The position numbers and the translations under genes were made by a program. A model generated the notes under the pieces. That model had not been told where the DNA came from, searched no databases, and saw only the letters and a program-made list of their open reading frames with translations. 64,000 nt of DNA from Cellvibrio polysaccharolyticus (lineage in GTDB: Bacteria; Pseudomonadota; Gammaproteobacteria; Pseudomonadales; Cellvibrionaceae), in NCBI RefSeq assembly GCF_015182315.1, contig NZ_PRDL01000001.1, positions 2,232,001 to 2,296,000 on the forward strand, given 5' to 3'. The first letter of the stretch is position 1. The number at the start of each line of letters is the position of its first letter. Shown piece after piece: positions 18,948-26,961 of this stretch.

Positions 18948-19928
18948 ATGATGACTGATTACACTTTTGTAATTGAGCAAACAGGTGATACGTCAGTGTT
19001 GCGTACCTCGAACTTGCAGCCCACGGTGCCTGTCGGACAAGAGGTATTAATTCGGCACACTGCCGTCGGCGTTAATTTTATTGATATCTACCACCGCTCC
19101 GGCCTATATGCATTGCCGTTACCATTTCGACCCGGTGTTGAAGGAGTCGGTGTTATTGAGGCGGTTGGTACAGATGTGACCCGCTTTAAAGTCGGCGATC
19201 GCGTAGGTTATTGCAGCGGGGTTTTTGGCGGCTACGCTACCACCAATCTGGTAGATGCCGAGCGGTTGATTTTATTGCCCGATTTTATCAGTGATGAAAC
19301 CGCTGCAGCCTGTTTGTTAAAAGGGTTAACCGCAGCTTATCTTCTCACGCGCACTTTTGTGGTTGGCGACAAGCACACCTTGTTATGGCATGCCGCGGCA
19401 GGCGGCGTTGGTTTGATTGCCTGTCAATGGGCCGGTCAATTAGGCGCCCGTGTGATAGGCACAACCGGCTCCGAAGAAAAAGGGGCGCTGGCCATACAGC
19501 GTGGTTGCTCTGACGTTATTTTTTACCGCCATGAGCCTGTTGCCGAACGCGTTAAAGAGATAACAGCAGGGCGGGGCGTTGATGTGGTTTACGATTCGGT
19601 GGGTAAAGACACCTTTGCCGCGTCATTGGATGCGCTTGCCCCCCTGGGCATGATGGTCAGTTTTGGCAATGCATCCGGCGCGGTGCCCGATGTCAGCCCT
19701 TTGTTGTTGATGCAAAAAGGGTCGTTGTTTCTGACACGTCCCACGCTCTCGCATTATGCACCTGATCAACACGCTTTACAGGCACTGGCGGATAGCCTGT
19801 TTGCTGCTATTCATAAAGGCTGGATCACGGTGGATATTGGTCAACGGTTTGCATTGCGTGAGGCGGCAAAAGCACAGCAGGAGCTGGCCAACAGGAACAC
19901 CATCGGCTCAACTATTTTATTGCCGTAA
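18948..19928 (+). CDS. qor: NADPH:quinone oxidoreductase
   Basis: Zinc-independent medium-chain dehydrogenase that reduces quinones with NADPH. The N-terminal catalytic domain has HTAVGVNFIDIYHRSGLY and GVEGVGVIEAVG. The Rossmann domain is marked by AAAGGVGLIACQWAGQLGA. The absence of zinc-ligand cysteines fits the QOR subgroup. Two adjacent ATGs lie behind GAGGAATA; either could start. At 326 aa it matches Qor. Confidence 0.88.
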   Translation: MMTDYTFVIEQTGDTSVLRTSNLQPTVPVGQEVLIRHTAVGVNFIDIYHRSGLYALPLPFRPGVEGVGVIEAVGTDVTRFKVGDRVGYCSGVFGGYATTNLVDAERLILLPDFISDETAAACLLKGLTAAYLLTRTFVVGDKHTLLWHAAAGGVGLIACQWAGQLGARVIGTTGSEEKGALAIQRGCSDVIFYRHEPVAERVKEITAGRGVDVVYDSVGKDTFAASLDALAPLGMMVSFGNASGAVPDVSPLLLMQKGSLFLTRPTLSHYAPDQHALQALADSLFAAIHKGWITVDIGQRFALREAAKAQQELANRNTIGSTILLP

Positions 19929-20029
19929 GTGAGTCAGGTGATTATCTTTATGCTGCGAATCCTTTAGAGTGGGCCGTCGGTATTCACTGACGTTGCCAGT
20001 GTATTTTTCCAGGAGTTAACGGCTGCCTT

Positions 20030-20941
20030 ATGTCCTCGGATATCAGTAATAAGCTTGTCATCGCAATTTCTTCCCGCGCGTTGTTTAATCTCGATGATAG
20101 CCATCAGGTTTACATGAACGAAGGGCTGGAGGCATTTGCACGCTATCAAATAGAGCACGAAGACGACATATTAACCCCGGGCGATGCCTTTCCGATTGTT
20201 AAAAAACTGCTGGGTTTGAACCAGTTGGTGGAAGGCGGCGGGCGGGTAGAAGTGCTTCTCCTGTCGCGCAACAGCGCCGACACAGGTTTGCGGGTTTTCA
20301 ACTCTATAGAACATTACGGACTGGATATTACCCGCGCTGCTTTTTGCGGCGGCACATCGCCTTATCGTTACGCAACCGCGTTTGGCTGTGATCTGTTTCT
20401 TTCAACAGAGCCTGAAGATGTGCGGGATGCACTCAATCACGGCATAGCTGCCGCCACGCTGATCGCTTCCAAAAGCAAGCCCGATCATGAACATGAGTTA
20501 CGTTTTGCATTTGACGGCGATGCGGTGGTGTTCTCTGATGAGGCAGAAATTGTATATAAAAAACAGGGTCTTAAAGAATTTTCATTGAGTGAAAAGGCAT
20601 CTGCTCGCACGCCTTTGAGCGGTGGACCTTTTAAAGAATTTTTGCTGGCACTACACGGGTTGCAAGTGGAGTTTGGTGAGCATTGCCCCATCCGCACAGC
20701 GCTGGTAACGGCCAGGTCGGCACCGGCTCACGAGCGGGTTATTCGTACCTTGCGCGCCTGGAATATTCGTATAGATGAATCGCTGTTTTTAGGCGGTTTA
20801 TCAAAAGGGGCTTTTTTAAAAGCTTACGGCGCCGATGTGTTTTTTGACGATCAACGTATGCATTGCGATTCCGCCAGCGAGCATGTGGCCACCGGTCATG
20901 TTCCCCATGGCATAGCCAACGAAATCCTGCTGAAGCCCTGA
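20030..20941 (+). CDS. cytosolic 5'-nucleotidase (PF06189 type)
   Basis: Probably removes the 5'-phosphate from nucleoside monophosphates in the cytoplasm. The sequence has the features of the bacterial family related to eukaryotic cN-I: LVIAISSRALFNLDDS, GDAFPIVKKLLGLN, and late acidic motifs FLGGLSKGAFLKAYGADVFFDDQ. No signal peptide is present. The start follows AGGAG at a somewhat long distance. Substrate preference cannot be read from sequence. Confidence 0.82.
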   Translation: MSSDISNKLVIAISSRALFNLDDSHQVYMNEGLEAFARYQIEHEDDILTPGDAFPIVKKLLGLNQLVEGGGRVEVLLLSRNSADTGLRVFNSIEHYGLDITRAAFCGGTSPYRYATAFGCDLFLSTEPEDVRDALNHGIAAATLIASKSKPDHEHELRFAFDGDAVVFSDEAEIVYKKQGLKEFSLSEKASARTPLSGGPFKEFLLALHGLQVEFGEHCPIRTALVTARSAPAHERVIRTLRAWNIRIDESLFLGGLSKGAFLKAYGADVFFDDQRMHCDSASEHVATGHVPHGIANEILLKP

Positions 20942-21185
20942 TTTTTCAACCAATGATAAATGCGGCTTTGAAAAACTATTAAATTGCCGGATATAGTCTA
21001 AAGTTATAGCAAAGTCTTAATAACAGCCTTTTTGGACGTTTGTTCGCATCTTCACTGGCGACTTATATTACCAAGTGGCATATAATTATTTTTTTTAATA
21101 GCTCTTCTGGCTTAATTTTGCTTTATCCAAAGGAGCTGGCGTTACAACATCGGGCTTTACTTCGCAAAAGCCATTCGGAGGGCTT

Positions 21186-22160
21186 ATGAAGCTGCAACAA
21201 TTACGTTATATCTGGGAAGTGGCGCACCACGATTTGAATGTGTCTGCTACCGCGCAAAGCCTGTATACCTCCCAGCCAGGCATCAGTAAGCAAATCCGTC
21301 TCCTTGAGGACGAGCTGGGCGTAGAAGTCTTCTCCCGCAGCGGCAAACACCTCACCAGAATTACCCCGGCCGGCGAAGCTATTTTGAAAACTGCGGGAGA
21401 AATCCTGCGCAAGGTTGAAAGCATCAAGCAGGTTGCCCAGGAGTTCAGCAATGAGCGCAAGGGCAGTTTGTCGCTGGCAACCACCCACACCCAGGCGCGT
21501 TATGCGCTGCCGCCGGTGATTGGTTCTTTTATTCAGCAATATCCGGAAGTGTCCCTGCATATGCATCAGGGCTCGCCAATGCAGATCTCGGAAATGGCTG
21601 CCGATGGTACGGTAGATTTTGCTATTGCCACCGAAGCCATGGAGCTGTTCAGTGATCTGATCATGATGCCGTGCTACCGCTGGAACCGCTGCATCGTCGT
21701 GCCAAAAAATCATCCACTGGCGCAGATATCCCAGTTAACACTGGAAGACGTGGCCAAACATCCGATCGTTACCTATGTGTTCGGTTTTACGGGGCGTTCC
21801 AAACTGGATGAAGCCTTTATCAATCGTGGCCTTGCGCCGCGCGTAGTATTTACTGCTGCGGATGCTGACGTTATTAAAACCTATGTTCGTCTCGGGTTGG
21901 GCATTGGCATCATTGCAAAAATGGCTTACAGCGAAACGACTGATAGCGATCTGGTCGCGCTGGATGCCGGGCATTTGTTTGAGTCCAGCACCACGCGTAT
22001 CGGCTTCCGTCGCGGGACCTTCTTGCGCGGCTTCATGTATGACTTTATTGAAAAATTTGCCCCGCATTTAACCCGTGATGTGGTGAACGAAGCCTTCAAT
22101 CGTCATTCCCGCATGGAACTTGATGAATTGTTTGACGGTATTGAGCTGCCATCCTATTAA
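21186..22160 (+). CDS. cysB: LysR-type transcriptional regulator CysB
   Basis: Activator of sulfate assimilation genes that senses N-acetylserine. The N-terminal helix-turn-helix MKLQQLRYIWEVAHHDLNVS is almost identical to known CysB, and the effector domain starts at LSLATTHTQARYALP, where the TTHTQARY segment contributes to ligand binding. At 324 aa it is the exact family length. A perfect TATAAT stands about 100 bases upstream (21081-21086). cysH, a typical target, is 16 kb downstream. Confidence 0.95.
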   Translation: MKLQQLRYIWEVAHHDLNVSATAQSLYTSQPGISKQIRLLEDELGVEVFSRSGKHLTRITPAGEAILKTAGEILRKVESIKQVAQEFSNERKGSLSLATTHTQARYALPPVIGSFIQQYPEVSLHMHQGSPMQISEMAADGTVDFAIATEAMELFSDLIMMPCYRWNRCIVVPKNHPLAQISQLTLEDVAKHPIVTYVFGFTGRSKLDEAFINRGLAPRVVFTAADADVIKTYVRLGLGIGIIAKMAYSETTDSDLVALDAGHLFESSTTRIGFRRGTFLRGFMYDFIEKFAPHLTRDVVNEAFNRHSRMELDELFDGIELPSY

Positions 22161-22203
22161 TCAATTGCGATGTTTGGTTGCGGTAAAATAACGAGATAAA
22201 AAA

Positions 22204-22238
22204 ACAGGACGATGGCAATGCTGTCGTCCTGTTTTTTT
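22204..22238 (+). terminator. intrinsic terminator after cysB
   Basis: ACAGGACGA pairs with TCGTCCTGT around an 11-base loop, followed by seven T. Confidence 0.88.
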
Positions 22239-22350
22239 GTCTGCGTAATCCCCAATGAACACTGGAAAATTTTCATTCACGCATCAAAACTATTTTATTG
22301 CTGCGTCAAAACGAGCTGATAAATGGATACGAGGATTAACACCACTTGCC

Positions 22351-23292
22351 ATGAAAGCGCCCGTTGCTATCAGTCAGTGTCTCGTTGGCGACCCTGTTCG
22401 CTATAACGGCAAGGACAAATACGATCAGGAATTGCTGTTGTCACTGGGCAAGTATGTCCAGTTGCACCCCATTTGTCCGGAGGTTGCTATTGGTCTCGGT
22501 GTGCCGCGCAATCCGATTCAGCTGGTTAAGGTTCAGCAAGCCATTCGTGTTCGGGAAGTGGGTGATGCCTCTGTCGATTTAACATCGCAAATGCAGGCCC
22601 AAGCGGTTGCCGACAGTGCCCGGTTGGCTCATGTATGCGGTTATATTGTGATGCAAGGTTCGCCCAGTTGCGGTTTGCACGATGTAAAACGGTTTGATGA
22701 ACAGGGTTTGTTACTGGATGAAGCGGGGCAGGGGATTTATATTGCCGCCCTCAAGCAGCAATTGCCTTTGTTGCCGGTTGAAGCGGCTGATGTGCTTCAT
22801 AACAAACCGCAGCTGGATAACTTTTTAACGCGCGTGTTTACCTTGTTTGACTGGCAACAATCAACACAGGGAGGGCTCTCGGCAAAGCAACTGATTGCGT
22901 TCCACTCCCGCTATAAATATTTGTTAATGGCACATAACGCCCATGCTTATCGAGTGATTGGAAAAATGCTTTCCAATCTCGCCAGCGATGATCTTGCGCA
23001 AATTGCCAACCGGTATATTCAGTCATTGCTGGCTGCCTTGCAAAAACCGACGGTGCGCGGTGGGCAGACCAATGTGCTACTGCATTTGAAAGGTTATTTC
23101 CGTGCCGTGCTGACGTTGGATGAACACAAGGAATTTGATGCGCTGGCAGCCAGTTACCAGGCAGGTAATATTCCTTTGTCAAAACCTCGTTGTTATTTGC
23201 ATGAAAGGGTTGAACGCACTGGCGATAATTATCTCGGGCAACAAACCTGGTGGCAGCCTTATCCGAATGCCGACCTGTTGCAGGACGAGTGA
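22351..23292 (+). CDS. DUF523-DUF1722 fusion protein
   Basis: A two-domain protein of 313 aa. The N-terminal DUF523 part shows AISQCLVGDPVRYNGKDK, CPEVAIGLGVPR and QGSPSCGLHD, with conserved Cys residues. The C-terminal DUF1722 (YbgA-like) part shows HSRYKYLLMAHNAHAYRVIGKM. The chemical role is unknown. The start is placed at MKAPVAIS, where family similarity begins; an ATG 32 codons upstream is possible. It sits 25 bases before the photolyase gene, a pairing common in gammaproteobacteria. Confidence 0.85.
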   Translation: MKAPVAISQCLVGDPVRYNGKDKYDQELLLSLGKYVQLHPICPEVAIGLGVPRNPIQLVKVQQAIRVREVGDASVDLTSQMQAQAVADSARLAHVCGYIVMQGSPSCGLHDVKRFDEQGLLLDEAGQGIYIAALKQQLPLLPVEAADVLHNKPQLDNFLTRVFTLFDWQQSTQGGLSAKQLIAFHSRYKYLLMAHNAHAYRVIGKMLSNLASDDLAQIANRYIQSLLAALQKPTVRGGQTNVLLHLKGYFRAVLTLDEHKEFDALAASYQAGNIPLSKPRCYLHERVERTGDNYLGQQTWWQPYPNADLLQDE

Positions 23293-23317
23293 CAACGTAG
23301 GAATTTTTGGAAAATTC

Positions 23318-24745
23318 ATGAAAACATTGGTTTGGTTTCGTAATGATTTACGCTTGTCAGATAACCCGGCACTGTCCCGTGCGGCAATAGACTCTGACGC
23401 CATTGAAGCGGTTTACATTCACTGCCATGAGTATGTAAAAAGTCACCCGGTAGCGCCGGTTCGGCTGCACTTTATTTTCGAGCACTTGCAACTGCTGGGC
23501 GATGAACTGGCCGCACAAGGTATTTCTCTGACGCTGCTGGAGGTGAAAACAGCAAAGGAAATTCCGGCGGCGATATTAAAGCTGGCGCAGCAAAAATCCT
23601 GTGATCAGTTGCATATCAACGCAGAGTATCCGCTGGATGAATTTGTACGGGATAAAAATGTCGCAGCAACCTGTAAAGCGGCGGGCATTATTGTTCGTCG
23701 CTTTCATGATCGGGTCATAGTGCCGCCGGGGATGATTCGTAACGGTCAGGGATTGCCTTACAAGGTATTTACGGCTTTCAAGCGCACCTGGTTGCAACAG
23801 GCCACGGCGGTATCCTGGGCATCGCCGTCATCGGCACCGGCATTTCCCAAAGCCGTTGCTTGCAAATTTGATAACGCGGTGTTGAAAAAATGGTTTGCCG
23901 AAGCGGATGACCGTGTTGCGGCGCATTGGCCAGCCGGGGAGGCCGAGGCCCATGAACGCTTGAAGGATTTTATGGATACCGCCATCCGGCATTACCATGA
24001 GACCCGGGATTTTCCTGCTACCGAAGGTACCTCCACGCTGTCGCCCTACCTGGCAGTGGGTTCCATTTCTCCACGGCAATGTCTGGGTGCAGCGTTGCAT
24101 GTGAACGGCGGTGAGTGGGACACGGGTAGCGAAGGCGTTACCACCTGGATTAACGAATTGATCTGGCGTGACTTTTATCAGCATGTAGTGACGGACTTTC
24201 CGCAGGTTTGTAAACACAACCCGATGCAAACCTACACCGACCAATTCCCCTGGCGAAAAGATGAGAAGGTGTTTGAGCGCTGGTGTCAGGGGCAAACGGG
24301 CATCCCTATTGTTGATGCGGCAATGCGCCAATTATTGCAAACCGGCTGGATGCACAACCGTTTGCGGATGGTGGTGGCGATGTTTTTAACCAAAAATTTG
24401 CAAATTGACTGGCGGTGGGGCGAGCACTGGTTTATGTCGCGGCTGATTGACGGCGATTTTGCAGCCAACAATGGCGGCTGGCAGTGGAGTGCATCTACTG
24501 GCACCGATGCTGCGCCTTACTTCAGGGTGTTCAATCCGGTAAGCCAATCACGAAAATTTGACCCCGATGGGCATTTTATTCGCCAATACGTACCTGAGTT
24601 GGCGCACCTGGATAAGAAAAATATTCATCAGCCTCCGCCGGTGAACGGCTATCCTTTACCTATAGTGGATCTGGTTGTTAGCCGAAAGCAAACCATTGAA
24701 CTGTTTGGCAAGCTGGATCGAAAGCCGGCTGAAACAGGGAACTGA
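23318..24745 (+). CDS. phrB: deoxyribodipyrimidine photolyase
   Basis: Light-driven flavoenzyme that reverses cyclobutane pyrimidine dimers. The antenna domain starts MKTLVWFRNDLRLSDNPAL. The FAD domain has the class I signature region NELIWRDFYQHV, DAAMRQLLQTGWMHNRLRM and WWGEHWFM-like WRWGEHWFMSRLIDGDFAANN with the terminal Trp-rich GGWQWSASTGTDA. At 475 aa it fits class I CPD photolyase. The frame is open far upstream through the preceding gene, so the start was set at the conserved MKTLVWF. Confidence 0.94.
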   Translation: MKTLVWFRNDLRLSDNPALSRAAIDSDAIEAVYIHCHEYVKSHPVAPVRLHFIFEHLQLLGDELAAQGISLTLLEVKTAKEIPAAILKLAQQKSCDQLHINAEYPLDEFVRDKNVAATCKAAGIIVRRFHDRVIVPPGMIRNGQGLPYKVFTAFKRTWLQQATAVSWASPSSAPAFPKAVACKFDNAVLKKWFAEADDRVAAHWPAGEAEAHERLKDFMDTAIRHYHETRDFPATEGTSTLSPYLAVGSISPRQCLGAALHVNGGEWDTGSEGVTTWINELIWRDFYQHVVTDFPQVCKHNPMQTYTDQFPWRKDEKVFERWCQGQTGIPIVDAAMRQLLQTGWMHNRLRMVVAMFLTKNLQIDWRWGEHWFMSRLIDGDFAANNGGWQWSASTGTDAAPYFRVFNPVSQSRKFDPDGHFIRQYVPELAHLDKKNIHQPPPVNGYPLPIVDLVVSRKQTIELFGKLDRKPAETGN

Positions 24746-24951
24746 ACGCCAAATACCGAATCTCAGCTGCGAGACCTCATCACAAGAAAAGCACCTGGTT
24801 GCTGGCGCCAGTAGTCAATGCCAGCGCTTGGCCGGATCAGGCGGGCTTACCGGAGTTGACGAGCGCCAATGAGCTTGTCATCATAAATCACATCCGGGTT
24901 TGCTCAGCGATCCGGGATATTGCCATTATCTCTTCAGCAGGTTTTATTGTT

Positions 24952-25710
24952 ATGAATTTAAAGGACTCCCGTTTATCGGCTCGTTCATTTTTTCGTCAAA
25001 TCGGTTTGACCCTCACTGTGTTGCCAGCGCTGGCTTTATCCGCGATGGTTCAGGCGCAGGATGGTTACTCGGTTTCCGGTACGGCCTATCAAATCAATAC
25101 AACCAAAGTGGTCTACCGTGAGTTGTTCACTCCGCTGGATGGCAATCGGGAGATTACTGTCAATTATGCCAAGCCGGACGGCTCGGTATTTGCGACCAAA
25201 ACCTTGCGTTTTACCGGTGAGCCAACCCAGCCGGAATTCGAGTTCAAGGATCAGCGCACCAATGAGCGCCGTGCCGCCAAATTTGAAGCGGGTCGTGTGT
25301 TTCTCTCTTTTGACCAGCAAGGTTTGAAGCAGGAAAAAGAAATTCTTGAAACGGCCAATTTAGTGATTGATGCCGGTCGTGATGCGCTGATTCAGCAGCA
25401 TTGGGACGCATTGCTGGAAGGCAAGCGGATCCGTTTCCAACAGGCATGGCCGGAAAGACTGGAAGTCGCCGGGCTGCAAATTCGTGAAATCAAGGCTGAC
25501 CGCTCACCGCTGCATAATGCATCCAACCCGACCACCTGGCGCTATTTTGTCGTGGAGCCTTCCCACAAGGTGTCTGCGATTTTCGCTACCCCGGTACATT
25601 TGGCTTATGAACCGGATGGCCGTTACCTGATGCGTTCACAAGGTCGCGCACCGGTTGCTAACGACAGAGGCCGTAATCAGGATGTTCGTGTTGAGTACGA
25701 ATACTGGTAA
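24952..25710 (+). CDS. secreted protein of unknown function
   Basis: Unrecognised periplasmic protein of 252 aa. The N-terminus has a basic region, a hydrophobic core (IGLTLTVLPALALSAMV) and a cleavage site near AQA-QD. The mature part is beta-rich and acidic or basic by turns, with YRELFTPLDGNREITVNYAKPDG and a C-terminal VRVEYEYW. No enzyme motif was recognised. The start is set at the ATG before the signal peptide, although the frame is open upstream. Confidence 0.72.
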   Translation: MNLKDSRLSARSFFRQIGLTLTVLPALALSAMVQAQDGYSVSGTAYQINTTKVVYRELFTPLDGNREITVNYAKPDGSVFATKTLRFTGEPTQPEFEFKDQRTNERRAAKFEAGRVFLSFDQQGLKQEKEILETANLVIDAGRDALIQQHWDALLEGKRIRFQQAWPERLEVAGLQIREIKADRSPLHNASNPTTWRYFVVEPSHKVSAIFATPVHLAYEPDGRYLMRSQGRAPVANDRGRNQDVRVEYEYW

Positions 25711-25766
25711 GCACAAGCATTGGCAAGATGAAATGAGCCCGATAATTTAACGCTGGCTCAAACAAA

Positions 25767-25796
25767 AAATGGCGCCCACAAGCGCCATTTTTTTAT
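25767..25796. terminator. bidirectional intrinsic terminator
   Basis: AAATGGCGC pairs with GCGCCATTT around CCCACA. It ends the secreted-protein gene and the convergent sulfurtransferase gene. Confidence 0.88.
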
Positions 25797-25812
25797 TCAC
25801 GAATCGGAAAAT

Positions 25813-26631
25813 TCAGCTATTTTGCTCCGGCAACCAGGAGCACCAATCGCTCCAACTTCCCGGATACAAGCTGGCTTTAACACCTGCCATTTCCAATGAA
25901 AGCAAATTCACACAAGCTGTAACACCTGAACCACAGTAAACCACCACTTCTTGCTGCGGATCGAGAAATTGCCAGTGTTGCTGGTGCCATTCAACCGGCT
26001 TGAACAGCCCCTGATCATTCGAGGTCTGCTGCCAGTACTGGTTGACCGCACCGGGAATATGACCAGCCACCGGGTCTATAGGTTCTTCGAGGCCGGCGTA
26101 ACGTTTTGGCTCGCGTGAATCAATCAGTTGCAAGGAAAGGTTGGGCGCTTTCAATTCTTCAATATGACGGATAGGGCGCTGGCCCGGGTTGGCAGCAAAA
26201 TGCCCCGCTTCCGGCACTTCCGGGTTGCGGCGATCCACCAGGCCGCTACGGTTAACCCAATGGCTATAACCACCATCCAGCAAGCGGACTTTGTTATGGC
26301 CAAAATAACTGAGCAGCCACCACAAACGTGCGGCGTAGGCCAGCTTGGTGTCATCGTAAATAATAACTTCACGATCTGCCGACAAACCGATCCTGCGCAT
26401 GGTGCTGGCAAACCGCTCCGCACAGGGCAGGGGATGGCGCCCACCATGCACGCCAATAGGGCCTGACAAATCTTTCTCTATATCCAGATAAAAAGCGCCG
26501 GGGATGTGGCCGTCGAGGTATTGCTCATAGCCGAGTTCCTTGTCCAACAGGTTAAAGCGGCAATCAATAATCAGTGGTTGCGTATCCAGGATTTCTTGCA
26601 ATTCTTCAGCGCTGATGAGCAGGTTATTCAT
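25813..26631 (-). CDS. sseA: 3-mercaptopyruvate/thiosulfate sulfurtransferase
   Basis: Two-rhodanese-domain enzyme that moves sulfane sulfur to thiophilic acceptors. The catalytic loop VVYCGSGVTAC near residue 230 matches the CG(S/T)GV(T/S)A loop of mercaptopyruvate sulfurtransferases. The N-terminal domain shows LIIDCRFNLLDKELGYEQYLDGHIPGA. The start at MNNLLISAEEL is preferred because AGG lies upstream at good spacing; a start 11 codons earlier is possible. 272 aa. It is divergent from ovoA. Confidence 0.9.
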   Translation of the reverse strand: MNNLLISAEELQEILDTQPLIIDCRFNLLDKELGYEQYLDGHIPGAFYLDIEKDLSGPIGVHGGRHPLPCAERFASTMRRIGLSADREVIIYDDTKLAYAARLWWLLSYFGHNKVRLLDGGYSHWVNRSGLVDRRNPEVPEAGHFAANPGQRPIRHIEELKAPNLSLQLIDSREPKRYAGLEEPIDPVAGHIPGAVNQYWQQTSNDQGLFKPVEWHQQHWQFLDPQQEVVVYCGSGVTACVNLLSLEMAGVKASLYPGSWSDWCSWLPEQNS

Positions 26632-26961
26632 AAAGTTGCCTGAGTATAATGTTGCGTTTGACATAAACGGGTGTGACAGTGAGATAGCCGGATAGTGTCA
26701 TTGAAAAGCGGCAGAAAACAGAGGCTGGTCGTGGTTATTAACGGATTTTTTGTGAAAATTTGAAACGGCATCGCATAAGGTGCGTGGTAATTGAATCGGA
26801 TGCATCTTTTACCGGGTGATCTGGTGAGTGCAATGTGCGACCTTGGCCTGCGCCCGGTTTGAAACCTGTGCTGTAATATTTTTCTGAGTGCGTCAAAAGG
26901 TGCTTTAATAGATGTTTCAACCGGTTATGACCGTACACAGGAATAATCCAGGAGCCGTGCC
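26632..26961. other. divergent intergenic region sseA-ovoA
   Basis: This 330-base spacer holds the divergent promoters. An open frame on the minus strand runs across it into ovoA, but it has no coding character I can support. AGGAGCCGTGCC directly before the ovoA ATG is the ribosome-binding site. I see no RNA gene or strong repeat. Confidence 0.5.

Noticed and set aside
23120..23317. N-terminal extension of photolyase
   Set aside because: The open frame upstream lies inside the preceding DUF523/DUF1722 gene; the conserved photolyase start is MKTLVWFRND.
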